Shown here piece by piece: positions 1-9,694 of a stretch of DNA of 64,000 bases. Within the stretch, counting starts at the first letter, position 1. The number at the start of each line of letters is the position of its first letter. This DNA is from Ignavibacteria bacterium (GTDB taxonomy: Bacteria > Bacteroidota > Ignavibacteria > Tepidaquicellales > Tepidaquicellaceae): the NCBI GenBank assembly GCA_016704345.1, contig JADJAH010000001.1:560078-624077 (forward strand). The letters are read 5' to 3'. Position numbers and translations under genes: made by a program. Below the pieces are notes generated by a model, which worked only from the letters and a program-made list of their open reading frames with translations, was not told the DNA's origin and searched no databases.

Positions 1-1
1 T

Positions 2-304
2 TTAGCAATTGATGAAGTTTACTATGTCGTTTCAGTTTTTACATTCAAAGCAAAATCAGTTCAATATGGTAAAACCATGCATGAGTGGTACGAAAGAGAA
101 TTTGGAGGTTATCTGGGATACTTAGAAAAATTAATAAGTAATCCTCCTATTAGTAACACTCCCTATTTAAAAACGCTTTGTCATATAATTTACTTTATTA
201 CCCTAAATGAATCATTGGTTGATTTATGTATTACACCAACCAGTAAAGAAAATGCTGCAAATCAGGGAGTGATATTGCCGACAGATATTCTGGGCTTGAA
301 ATAA
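2..304 (+). CDS. Hypothetical protein, 5' end outside window
   Basis: The reading frame is open from base 2 and ends with TAA at 302-304, so about 100 C-terminal residues are visible and the start lies upstream of the window. The ATG at 77 is internal and unlikely to be the start, because the frame is open and protein-like before it. The visible part is a soluble, mixed-charge sequence with no signal peptide, membrane segment or motif that I recognise. It lies 56 bases before another unknown gene on the same strand, so the two could be co-transcribed. I cannot assign a function. Confidence 0.55.
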   Translation, partial: LAIDEVYYVVSVFTFKAKSVQYGKTMHEWYEREFGGYLGYLEKLISNPPISNTPYLKTLCHIIYFITLNESLVDLCITPTSKENAANQGVILPTDILGLK

Positions 305-360
305 TTTAATAAATTAATAAGCATACACTAAATCTATTTTCAAAATTAAAAGAAATCGAG

Positions 361-792
361 ATGTCTCATAAATTAAGAGAGAACTTAGTTTTCCCAGTTC
401 GTGTCAATCCTATTGATGTTGTGTGCGGATTTTTTGTTTGTGGTAGCGTGCTTCATCACTGTATAGAGTGTAACTTATTGAATGCTAATACCATTTTGCT
501 CCAATGTTTAAGCAATTTTTGGCCAGTTGTTCTCCAACAAAATCCACATTTAGAAGTTCTTTGTGTATTTTCACAATCTCGAAATACATCAGATGAACTA
601 AAATCAGCAATATCAGCATTAACCAACAAAGGAAAATATAGGGAAAATTCTATAGTTGCTATAAGTAAAAACTTATCACTTAAAGTACCTTTTCCAATAG
701 AAAATGAAAGTGTATTTCTTGGTTTTTGTTTTAAATCTCAAAATCCTGAAATAATTTTATTGGAAAAGGGTAATGATGTAATTGTACAATAA
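361..792 (+). CDS. Hypothetical protein, cysteine-rich first half
   Basis: This is a 143-residue protein starting at ATG 361. The first half is unusually rich in cysteine, with a cluster between about residues 22 and 50 (VC, VC, HHC, EC, QC), and is fairly hydrophobic. The second half is charged and soluble-looking. There is no clear signal peptide and no family I recognise. The phrase around residue 100 (SIVAISKNLSL) is a regular alternating hydrophobic stretch suggestive of a beta strand. It follows the partial gene at the window edge in the same direction. Function unknown. Confidence 0.5.
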   Translation: MSHKLRENLVFPVRVNPIDVVCGFFVCGSVLHHCIECNLLNANTILLQCLSNFWPVVLQQNPHLEVLCVFSQSRNTSDELKSAISALTNKGKYRENSIVAISKNLSLKVPFPIENESVFLGFCFKSQNPEIILLEKGNDVIVQ

Positions 793-1083
793 GCCGAAAA
801 TACAAAATTTTATGGCTACTAAAACTCTTTAATTAATCTGCCATTGAAGAGATAGGGATATTCCGTTACTGAAGAAAATGTAATTTCTAATATTGTTATT
901 CCGCAATTGTTGGTATTTAGTAAATGTAAGGAACCAAGAACAGCATCAGAAATGTAAAAGAGCCAAAGCGTAGTATAATGAGATGAAATTTCCGTGTTGA
1001 ACCGAATAATAGAAACAGTAATGGTGGTTCATTAGTTTGGCTGGATTTGTAAATTCAAAAAACAATAAGGAGAATATAAATCT

Positions 1084-2896
1084 ATGAAACGCCCAATCAC
1101 ATTTCCTATCATCGTATTCTTTTTCTGTTGTACTATAAATTGCAACACGGAAGACTGCCCGGTTAACCATACTGACCCAGTAGACAACCGAACCTACCTC
1201 AAAAAAACATTTGACAAGTACCACGAGACTTTTGACGTTTACACTGATCTTGATGCAGCGGGAAATCATTTTGTAATGCCCGGAAGAATGCAAAACGCAC
1301 CACCAATGGATTTAGGATTTACAGGTAACCCGAATTCCGGCTATACCTGTATCAAAGCAAGTTATACAAGAGGTAACGGATGGAGCGGATGGTATTTTTT
1401 AAATGGTATTTTGCAGGGAACTCAAACCGCTCCTTCAGCGAATTGGGGAGACATTCCGAATGCAGGTGTTAATGTTGGCAGTCCGGGTGAATTGACATTT
1501 TATGCAAAGGGAGAAAGTGGAGGTGAAGTATTGGAGTTTTTCATTGCAGGTGTTGGATACGATCCTAATTCCGGAAATCAAACTAAACCTTATCCTGATC
1601 TTTCTGGGAAAATTAAAAATACAAGTTAATCCGGATAAATTATGTTGTTTTAACAACTGAATGGAAAAATATACTATTAATACTAAGGAGCAGATTTAAG
1701 CTATACACTCGGAGGATTCGGATGGACTGCATCTGATTCTCGCAATAGTCAGGATATAACCTTTTATTTAGACGATATTAAATTTAACTCATCAAGATTA
1801 TCTGAGCCAAGACTGCTTGTAAGTTATGAAGTAGAAAATCAGGGAACAGACTTTGACAGAATTATGAGGAATGTTGCTTTCACTTATGATAATGCGCTGG
1901 CTTTGATGGCATTCTTAGCTGAAGGAAGTAATGATGACGCAAAATTAATTGCAGATGCATTTGTATATATCACACAGCACGATCGCTATTACAGTCCCGG
2001 ACGAATTCGTAACGGATACATGGGCGGAGATTTAAAGACTGCACCGGGATGGACTCCAAACGGAAGACAATTTACAGTCAGAATGCCGGGCTGGACGCAA
2101 AATAATCAATGGAATGAAGATGAATTTGCAGTAAGTACTCATACGGGAAATGCGGCGTGGCTTATGCTTGGACTGCTTGCTTATTATGAAAAAACCGGTT
2201 CTGCAGAAGCTACATATCTGAATGCAGCAAAACTTGTCGGGGATTGGATTGAGAGTAATTGCCGCGATACAAGAGGAGCAGGCGGATATACAGCCGGATT
2301 CGAAGGCTGGGAGCCCGCGCCGACAGAACTTTATACAAAGCCACAGAGCACAACATAGATTTGTATGCTGCATTTCCAAAGAATTTTCCTGAAGACAAAT
2401 GATATTGTCTGGAAAGACAGAGCAGACCATGCAAAGACTTTTGTGATTGCAATGTATGATTCGGTCGGAGGTAGGTTCTTTACCGGCACAACCGATGATG
2501 GTATCACCATTAACAAGACCGTAATTCCTTTAGATGTCCAAGCATGGGCAATACTATCTTTGAAAGATGAATATCAAAATTATCTTCCTGCGTTAAATTA
2601 TGCTGACAGCAATATCAAAGTCGGAAGCGGATATGCGTTCAGTAATTTTGACTTGTCAACTGCCTGGATGGAAGGAACATCACAGATGGCTGCAGTATAT
2701 GCATTTTAGACAGCACTAACAAGTATAACGAAATAATAAATTTTGTAGAAAGCAACAAAGATCCTTCAGGTGCGATTTTGCGACGCAATCCGGAACACTT
2801 CAAACAGGATTTGATTGGATATATTATCACAGAAAACACATAGGTGCGACGGCGTGGTATGTGCTGGCGAAGAAGAAGGTGAATCCGTTTTGGTAG
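1084..2896 (+). pseudogene. Decayed secreted six-hairpin glycosidase-like protein
   Basis: The gene starts at ATG 1084 behind an AAGGAG ribosome site (1068-1073) with a hydrophobic leader ending in Cys (CTINCN), so it was probably a lipoprotein. The first about 180 residues look like a beta-sandwich carbohydrate-binding-type region. From about 1750 the sequence is typical of an (alpha/alpha)6 six-hairpin glycosidase: a DNALALMAFL helix, a YYSPGRIRNGYMGG loop, and later KATEHNIDLYAAF. The reading jumps frame near 1610-1690 (with in-frame stops), 2335, 2372, 2706 and about 2780, and the last readable piece ends WYVLAKKKVNPFW at the TAG at 2894-2896. With this many breaks it is either a real pseudogene or very poor sequence. 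The family assignment is by pattern memory only. Confidence 0.6.
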
Positions 2897-3075
2897 GGGG
2901 TGAATTAACTTTATTTTCAAATGAAAAATTAAATGGCTGATGAGAAAAATTGCAACAACCAGTAATTGCTGGAAATAATGTTTTGCATGTACAAAATAAA
3001 GTGGAGATCAGAGACCACACTAAAAAACGAGGCGAATCTGAAAAGCCAAACGAGTAAGAATTAAATACTGTTTTT

Positions 3076-3586
3076 ATGAAAAATATTTCAATAGTAATAT
3101 TGTTGTTTTCTGTTTGCATACTTCAAGGGAACAAAGTCTCAGCACAAGATGATTCAAATTTGCAAGTTATTAAGAATGAGGAAAGAAGTATTGTTGATGA
3201 TATTCTTGCAACTGGAATAGGCGACAGACTAACTATTCCGGGGATCATTACTAGCAAAGCAGATCCGTCGGCAATAACAATAAGATCAGAAGGGAATCTC
3301 TGTTGCAAGTAATGAATTACCTTCTGACGGAATACCAACTTATTTTTCGTTTACTAAAAATCCTTTAAGTCCAGATTTTGAAGGCAACGAAAGTATTCAC
3401 CGTTTCTATGGAAACATTGTTAACTGGGTTAAATATATTGAGGAGTTTCCAGAAATTATTGGAACAGGTGACATCGAAAACAGACTTACTTTTCTTCTAC
3501 TTAAAGATATAGGTTATGTTTATGTCAGAGGAGAGGGTAAACTTGTATATCCGGATGGTACGACCATTGAACTACCTGGTAATTAG
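3076..3586 (+). pseudogene. Small secreted protein, frame broken once
   Basis: The ATG at 3076 opens a signal peptide of about 23 residues (a hydrophobic ILLFSVCIL core, then VSAQ before the mature part). The frame stops at 3310-3312, but removing one base from the GGG at 3292-3294 lets the protein continue (ASNELPSDGIPTYFSF onward) to TAG at 3584-3586. The joined product is about 169 residues and ends with a glycine- and valine-rich beta-like tail (YVYVRGEGKLVYPDGTTIEL). I do not recognise the family. It sits directly upstream of the radical SAM gene in the same direction and might belong to that cluster, which is inference. Confidence 0.5.
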
Positions 3587-3766
3587 AAGTAGAAACATTT
3601 TCCTAATTGTAACAAATTAACAAGGTAAATATGATTAAGATTATTTATAGAGTGTGTGGCTCTGCGAAAACAAGAAAAGAATTAATACGTTTTGTGTGAG
3701 GACCGGAAGGTGTTTTCTTAGTGAGATTTGCAAATAACTTTTTTAAAATTAAATATCTGATAATTT

Positions 3767-5160
3767 TTGTTGAACAATCAATTCAATATGGTTAAACCAA
3801 ATAATACTACTTCAGTGATCAATACAGAACTTTTTACGATACCAATAGAAAACAATAAGTATATCATTTATGCACCACTCAGAAGAGCTGCTTTGATTGG
3901 AAATACCGGCATGGTAAATCATATAGCCGGGCTCATAGACGAAAGGAACAGGAATAATTCAGACCTGAACAATGCAATATCGGAATTTCTTAGAAGATTA
4001 GAAATAGCGGATGGAAATCCTGAAAACATACCTGTATCAAATTTTGAGGGGATACCAAAACCTACAACAGTTACATTATTCTTGACTACTGCTTGCAATC
4101 TAAGATGTACTTATTGTTATGCTGCTGCGGGGGATACACCTTTAAAATCTATGTCTTTTGAAATTGCAAAGAAGGGAATTGATTTCATTTTAAAAAATGC
4201 TGTTGAAAACAATACGGATTTGATAACTGTAAATTATCACGGGGGAGGCGAACCAACAGCTAACTGGAAAATTCTTGTGGATTCCTATGAATATGCAAGA
4301 GCAAAAGCTATTGAACATGGATTGGGAATTATCGGCTCAACTGCAACAAATGGAGTATTGACTGATAATCAAATTAACTGGATCATTGAAAATCTCGAAG
4401 GTGGTGTAAGTCTTTCTTTTGATGGATTGCCTTCTATGCATGATATGCACCGAAAAACAATTTCAGGCAAAGGCTCCAGTGAAAAAGTTATACACACAAT
4501 TAAAATGTTTGACAAAGCAAACTATGACTATGGGATAAGAGTAACTGTTACAGCCGATCAGATTCAGCAATTACCTTTATCAATTGAATACATTTGTTCA
4601 AATTTTAAGACGAAAAATGTTCAAGTTGAACCTCATATCAAATGGGAAGATGGAAAGAAGCGCCAACTGCTGAAACAACTGACTTTATTTTAAACTATAG
4701 AAAATCTCTTGAGATAGCCGAAAAGCACGGAATAGCTTTATACTTCAGCGCAGCAAGAATTGACGTTTTAACTAATCATTTTTGCGGAATTACACAGGAC
4801 ACTTTTGCTCTCTCACCTGATGGAAATGTGTCCGCCTGTTATGAAGTATTCTCAGAAGACAATGAGTTTTCTGATGTTTTCTTTTATGGTGCACCTGAAC
4901 AGAACAAAGAGGGTTACAAATTTAATTTGAAAGTTCTCAATAATCTTCGTGATCAAGTTGTGAATAATCATAAGTATTGTGAAGGCTGTTATGCAAAATG
5001 GCATTGTGCCGGAGATTGTTATAATAAGTCTCTTACAGTGAACGGGAGAGATAATTTTCAAGGTTCAGATAGATGTCATATAACCAGAGAATTGACTAAA
5101 GATCTTATCTTAAAGAAAATAAAAGATTCCGGGGGACTGTTTTGGCATGAATCAATTTGA
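3767..5160 (+). CDS. Radical SAM/SPASM protein maturase-like enzyme, frame broken near 4636
   Basis: Residues 104-120 hold the radical SAM cluster signature (TTACNLRCTYCYAA; Cys110, Cys114, Cys117). It is followed by NYHGGGEPT, the glycine-rich SAM-contact strand. The C-terminal piece has a textbook SPASM pattern: C-x12-G-x4-C (CGITQ to SACYE), then C-x2-C-x5-C-x3-C (CEGCYAKWHCAGDC) and a last Cys in DRCH, which would hold auxiliary 4Fe-4S clusters. Such enzymes usually modify ribosomal peptides or protein side chains in the cytoplasm. The frame shifts by one base at about 4631-4642, and joining the parts gives about 464 residues, normal for the family. It lies between a secreted protein and a membrane-anchored protein, upstream of a Tat-type WD40 protein with a Cys-rich tail, which is the best candidate substrate (inference). 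Confidence 0.8.
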
Positions 5161-5197
5161 ACTAACATATTCTTCTCACTTTAAACATTGAGAAAAA

Positions 5198-5641
5198 ATG
5201 AAATCCCAACATAAGAAAGCATCAATATCTATAATTTCAGTTCTGTTAATTGTTGTAATAAGCTATGCTTTATTTAAGTCTCATTTTTTCGAACCTGAAG
5301 TTTGCAAAGTTGCACGAAACCTTTACACAAATACAGAATCCGGAGATTACGAGGAAGTATTGCAACTGCTTTCAAAACCGACAAAAAGTTTAATTGATAA
5401 AAATCAATTGATTCGTGCATTAGAGATTGGAAGAGACGATATGAAATTAAGGGGCGGGTTGTCATCTATTGATGTTGAAGAGATTTATAGTGCGGGGGAT
5501 TCATCATTTGTTTATGTGAATATTTACTACAAAGGTCATAAGGATGATGTTCCTGACACATCATTGGAACAAAAAACTGATACACTAAAATTGCTAAAAG
5601 AAGATGATAGATGGGTAATCTATCTTCAGCCATTATTTTAA
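5198..5641 (+). CDS. Membrane-anchored or secreted protein of unknown function
   Basis: This 147-residue protein has one N-terminal hydrophobic segment at about residues 9-26 (SIISVLLIVVISYALF). It follows a basic start and acts either as a membrane anchor or as an uncleaved signal. The rest is a small soluble domain of helices followed by beta strands (SSFVYVNIYYKG, then DDRWVIYLQPLF). This pattern resembles NTF2-like or DUF4878-like lipoprotein domains but is too weak for assignment. It starts 37 bases after the radical SAM gene and ends 18 bases before the WD40 gene, all in one direction, so an operon is likely. A role in export or assembly of the WD40 product is a guess. Confidence 0.6.
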   Translation: MKSQHKKASISIISVLLIVVISYALFKSHFFEPEVCKVARNLYTNTESGDYEEVLQLLSKPTKSLIDKNQLIRALEIGRDDMKLRGGLSSIDVEEIYSAGDSSFVYVNIYYKGHKDDVPDTSLEQKTDTLKLLKEDDRWVIYLQPLF

Positions 5642-5659
5642 TAACATTAAATTCAATTT

Positions 5660-7111
5660 ATGAAAATCAGTGAACCCAAATTTCGCTTAACGTCGATTCA
5701 CAGTGACGGTCATGAAGAAAATCCTGAAATTCTGCGCTTAGATGAGTTAACTTGGAATGTCAACACGAACCGAAGAGGATTTCTAACTGCAGGCATTACA
5801 GCAGCAGCAGTTCTTAGTTTGATTGGATCTTCAGCATTAGTTAAGTCGGAAAGCAAACAAAAGACTGCCAAAGATTTATTTGCTCATGCAGAATCCGTAA
5901 AAGCTCTGGCTATTACAAGTGATGACAAGTACTTGATTTCTTGTGGTAATGAAGGAATAATCAAAATATGGAATTTAGCGGATAGAAGTCTTTTGAAATC
6001 GATAAAGATAGTAAGCAAATCAGGTAAGACGCAATCTTTAGCTGGTGAAGCCGTAAGACTAAGAGTTACATCGGACAACAAATATTTCGTATACACGGCT
6101 GGTCAGGGATCAATTTACGTTTACGAATTACCCGGAGGAGAACTTAAACATCGCTATTATTCAAAGGCATCTGGTGAAAGCATAATTGAAATTGACAACA
6201 ACAACAATATCTATTTTGTAAACCAATCGTCAAATTCTACTTTGATTTATCGAATGCCGTTAGATACAAGCAGCGCAGATTTAATATTAACAATTACCGG
6301 ACAATGTAAAATAACGGAATTAAAAGTTTCGGAGAGCAGAGACATATTGATTTTAGGAGACAGATGTGGAATTATTTCATTCTGGAAATTACCTGAAGGC
6401 AAGATTGCAATGACTTATGGAAGTTCAGAATTGGATGGTAATAGAGATTTAAATAATTCTTCAATCTCTACAATTCTTGTTGATAAAAATAATGAATTGT
6501 TGATTTCAATCTCTGAGGACAATGAATTAATTGTATGGAATTTTCCTAATAGTGGGATATCAGGTGCATTAATTGATATATTAACTCTACCAAAAAAGAA
6601 TGAGATAAAAGATAACTCGAATGAAATTACGAGTTCTATAATTTCCGATGATACTAAAAGGTTAATAGTAGGAACTTCTTAAGGTAATGTTTTAATACGC
6701 TCAATACCTGAGTTGAAAATTCTTAAAGAATTTCAAGGACATTCTAATACTATAGAAGGTATGGTTATTACCTCTGACGGGAAAACTTTGATAACATGCT
6801 CTCTGGATAATGATATTAAAATTTGGAGCTTGGATAATTTTGATTTGATAAGTTACTTGTACGATCGCAAAGTCAATAAATCCGATGGAGTTTCGTATAA
6901 TATAAAAAATAAAATAACAGGAATAGTAACGACCTATACCCTGCCATGCGGTTCCCCTATTCCTCCGGGAGCAATCTGTACGTGCAATTGTGTTCCAAGT
7001 CTGGCTAGAGTGTACAAAGAAAAACCCAAGAAGCAAAGGAAAACCAATTACGGAAGTACAACTTATTGCAGATGCAACAAAATTTGTACATGTGTTCCTG
7101 TAAGATACTGA
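5660..7111 (+). CDS. Tat-signal WD40 propeller protein with cysteine-rich tail (in-frame stop at 6680)
   Basis: After a 45-residue leader there is a twin-arginine signal (NTNRRGFLTAGITAAAVLSL), so the protein is probably exported folded through the Tat pathway. WD40-type repeats follow, for example VKALAITSDDKYLISCGNEG and, near the end, IEGMVITSDGKTLITCSLD with IKIWSL. The last about 60 residues form a tail with eight cysteines: TLPCGSP, CTCNCVP and YCRCNKICTCVP. The frame is interrupted only by a TAA at 6680-6682, after which the same frame continues (GNVLIRSIPELKILKEF); CAA or GAA to TAA would explain it. The tail beside a radical SAM/SPASM gene suggests a modified or metal-binding C-terminus, as in other systems where a radical SAM enzyme installs thioether links. 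The family name is unknown to me. Confidence 0.7.
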
Positions 7112-7136
7112 CAATAATATTCACCATTTGATTTTA

Positions 7137-8525
7137 TCAAAACACAACATTCATTCCCACCGACGGTGATGCCAGGAACACTTCCGAGCTCTTAGTATCA
7201 CTTACCAAAATATAATCTACAGGCAAAGAGACTGAAATTGAAAATCGATTTTCAATCATGTATTCAATCCCGAGTGTAGCCGAAGCCGTAAATTGATTAC
7301 TTGATTTTCCAATTACAATTTGTGGATCGTCATCAACCGTTTGGAAATATGAATTTGCAAGTCCGATGCCAAAACCCATTGTGACTCTAAACGGATGTTC
7401 GGAAGTTCTTATGAGCAACTCGCCCTTGTATAAATGCAAATTGTTATTGGCACCGGTATTTTTGTTAAAGACATCTTGCTTCTGATATGTAATTCCCAAG
7501 CCCCCGTAACTGCTGAACCAATATGAAAATGTCGCAGCAAAGCCTTTTCTGAACTGGACATAAGAAGGGACTTTATTATTTAGAACGGATGACATGAATA
7601 TGTATCTTCCCCCCATATCGTAAGAGAATCCGGATTCAAGATCGAGACTCTCCTCTTCTTCAACTTCCAACTCTTCTACTCCTGATTCCGGAACAGGTTT
7701 CTCTCTTTCAACATGTTCCTCTTTCTTAGGATAAAGAATAGCGGAACTTCCAATAATTACCTGAAACTCCGAAAGAGTGGTTTGTTTAAATGGCTTTAGC
7801 ATGAGCTCAGATAGATACTTTGAAGGCATGGCGAAATTAATGTTCTGTCCGTCCTTGTAAGTAAGATATGTTATTCCTATGAGATTCCCATCCTCGTTGA
7901 ACAAACCCCCGCCACTGCTCCCAGGAGAAATTGCATTTGAAATTTTAAAAACATATTCGCTTTCCTCTTTTAGTATGTTACTTATGAGACCGTTCGATAT
8001 AGTGTTTTGGAATCCCTTAGGTGTTCCAATTGCATAACACACTTCCCCAACTCGGACATCATCTGAAGAAGAAACCCGGACATAATCTTTTCTTTTACCA
8101 TAATGTTTTATCAAAGCCAGATCATGCGACTTGTCGAATGCGTAAACATACTTGACTTCGAATTCGGAATTGTCATTGAATATCAAGCTTGCAGAGAATG
8201 CTCCTTTCATTACATGAAAATTCGTTACTACAAGTCCCTCCTCGTTGAGCTGACAACCACTGCCTTGTCCTAACATCTTTCCACTCTTATCATAAGTTAC
8301 CACAACAACCACAGCCTTTGAATTTTTTTCATAGATGTCTTGAGCAGTTGATTGTGAATAAGTTTCCTCAACTATCAGGTTAAGGAATCCGAATAGTATA
8401 AAGAAAACTTTTCCTGTTCTATTTATTGATTTCAATATTCTAATAAATAAAGGATTCAAACATTTTTGGATCTTCACAGCATACTGATTTCTGCTTCTTT
8501 GAGTTATTTGCAGAATAAGACTCAT
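7137..8525 (-). CDS. Secreted trypsin-like serine protease with outer-membrane-like C-terminal domain
   Basis: This 462-residue protein has a hydrophobic export segment at about residues 38-54 ending ETYSQ. The protease core follows with the HtrA/S1C catalytic triad: His104 (TNFHV), Asp135 (SHDLALIK) and Ser204 (PGSSGGGL). No PDZ domain is visible. Instead, after an acidic linker at about 280-300 (EELEVEEEESLDLESG), the last 160 residues alternate hydrophobic and polar strands (GGRYIFMSSVL, FRVTMGFGIGLA) and end in Phe, like an outer-membrane beta barrel. It lies 21 bases after the upstream outer-membrane gene, so the two are likely one operon. It converges with the WD40 gene. The start is uncertain because the first about 35 residues precede the signal. 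Confidence 0.75.
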   Translation of the reverse strand: MSLILQITQRSRNQYAVKIQKCLNPLFIRILKSINRTGKVFFILFGFLNLIVEETYSQSTAQDIYEKNSKAVVVVVTYDKSGKMLGQGSGCQLNEEGLVVTNFHVMKGAFSASLIFNDNSEFEVKYVYAFDKSHDLALIKHYGKRKDYVRVSSSDDVRVGEVCYAIGTPKGFQNTISNGLISNILKEESEYVFKISNAISPGSSGGGLFNEDGNLIGITYLTYKDGQNINFAMPSKYLSELMLKPFKQTTLSEFQVIIGSSAILYPKKEEHVEREKPVPESGVEELEVEEEESLDLESGFSYDMGGRYIFMSSVLNNKVPSYVQFRKGFAATFSYWFSSYGGLGITYQKQDVFNKNTGANNNLHLYKGELLIRTSEHPFRVTMGFGIGLANSYFQTVDDDPQIVIGKSSNQFTASATLGIEYMIENRFSISVSLPVDYILVSDTKSSEVFLASPSVGMNVVF

Positions 8526-8546
8526 ATCAATATGACATTCAGATTT

Positions 8547-9200
8547 TCAGAAGTTAATTACAGCTTGAACACCATAATCAACGTGCTTCCCAAATTGTAC
8601 TGTGGCTTCAACAATATAGAAACCTATTCTTGGACCAATCGTAGGTACCAGTTCCAGATTTGTTTGGACACTTTGATCGCTATTGAAGCGATCCCACCCG
8701 CTTTCTATAAATACTCCCCCAAGTTGTGCTAATGCGCCTACTCTAAATGACTTGCTGATTTTGTAATCTGCAGCGGCTGCAACAAACAGCCCCCAATTGA
8801 TCTCGGAATAGATAAAAGCTGCATTATGCGGAGGCCGGACATCATTGATATTCTGCTCTATGTCTCTGTATTTCCCAATTAAGATTCCCAAATCCACGCT
8901 ATAAGAATTCCTCCCTTTTGATACAGTTCCACCTCCACCAAATGAGAAGTACCCTTTTCTGCCGTTGATTTCAGTTGTTCCCGCAGATCCTGCAACACTT
9001 GCATTGCTTAAGAAGAAATCATCCGGGTGAGTATCGTGAATAAAATCATAGTCAACAGTAAGGGACTTGTATCCAAGAAATGTTCGCCACTGAAATTCTT
9101 TAGCTTGAGCAAGAGTTGGATCGGTTTTCAAAGAAAGAAGAAGTAAAACAACAAGTAATGTGGATGGATTGGCAAAGATGATCTTTGAGAAGTGTCTCAT
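8547..9200 (-). CDS. Outer-membrane beta-barrel-like protein
   Basis: This 217-residue protein has a cleavable signal peptide (hydrophobic LLVVLLLLSL, then LAQA at about residue 32). The mature part is rich in glycine, aromatic residues and alternating strands (GYFSFGGGGTVSKGRNSYSV, NWGLFVAAAADYKISKSFRV) and ends VQAVINF. A terminal Phe is typical of proteins inserted by the BAM complex. It is followed at a short distance by the protease with a barrel-like tail, on the same strand. No specific family can be named, and porin-like or structural roles are equally possible. Confidence 0.65.
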   Translation of the reverse strand: MRHFSKIIFANPSTLLVVLLLLSLKTDPTLAQAKEFQWRTFLGYKSLTVDYDFIHDTHPDDFFLSNASVAGSAGTTEINGRKGYFSFGGGGTVSKGRNSYSVDLGILIGKYRDIEQNINDVRPPHNAAFIYSEINWGLFVAAAADYKISKSFRVGALAQLGGVFIESGWDRFNSDQSVQTNLELVPTIGPRIGFYIVEATVQFGKHVDYGVQAVINF

Positions 9201-9244
9201 GATTTCAATTCATTAATTTTTTATCTATTTGAAAAATTTTTGAC

Positions 9245-9421
9245 TTAAGTACCGCCAATACGCATTTCATTGTATTCAATTTTTCCCCAATCTAAATGTT
9301 CACTTCGCTCTATATATACTGGATGCACTTTCGATAATGCTTCCACAAGATTCTACGTCATCATCGGCTGCCCTTCTGAGTTATCCCATTCTATTTGAAT
9401 AACTTTCGCTGTTTCGCTCAT
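9245..9421 (-). pseudogene. Remnant of a small protein gene with one internal stop
   Basis: Read leftward from the ATG at 9421 (or the in-frame ATG at 9427), 58 codons run to TAA at 9245-9247, interrupted by a single TAG at codon 23. The readable parts (ETAKVIQIEWDNSEGQPM and VHPVYIERSEHLDWGKIEYN) are charged and protein-like. The size would fit a small regulatory or antitoxin-like protein, but I recognise no family. It sits just downstream of a triple 15-base repeat. It may be a pseudogene, or a substitution error may have created the stop. Confidence 0.3.
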
Positions 9422-9450
9422 CTTCATACATAATCATCTCTACTCTATTT

Positions 9451-9495
9451 GAATGTAATCTAAGTGAATGTAATCTAAGTGAATGTAATCTAACT
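9451..9495. repeat. Three tandem 15-base repeats
   Basis: The unit gaatgtaatctaagt occurs at 9451-9465 and 9466-9480, and as gaatgtaatctaact at 9481-9495. The array lies in a gene-poor stretch (9201-9694), directly upstream of the small broken reading frame at 9421. It could be a binding-site array or slipped-strand duplication. Three units without spacers do not make a CRISPR. The rest of this intergenic stretch (9496-9694) shows nothing I can name. Confidence 0.7.
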
Positions 9496-9694
9496 CGAAA
9501 ATTTCTGATTGTTTACTACTTAGAAGGTCGAAAATTATTTGATACAAGACTTTCATTTTCTGTCCATTCCCTAATAAAGTTAAGTTATTACTTGCAAACA
9601 TTAAAGGCAGCGTCTTTTTTCGTTCTGAATATTTTTACAAATTATTCAGTACGATATTCATGTCTCAATTCAAACAGCACTCACGCCCACATCC

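Noticed and set aside
5660..7111. Cys-rich tail as a metallothionein
   Set aside because: The tail is fused to a propeller and its spacing differs from known metallothioneins; metal binding remains possible, but the family is not supported.
9451..9495. Possible CRISPR array
   Set aside because: The three units are directly adjacent without spacers.
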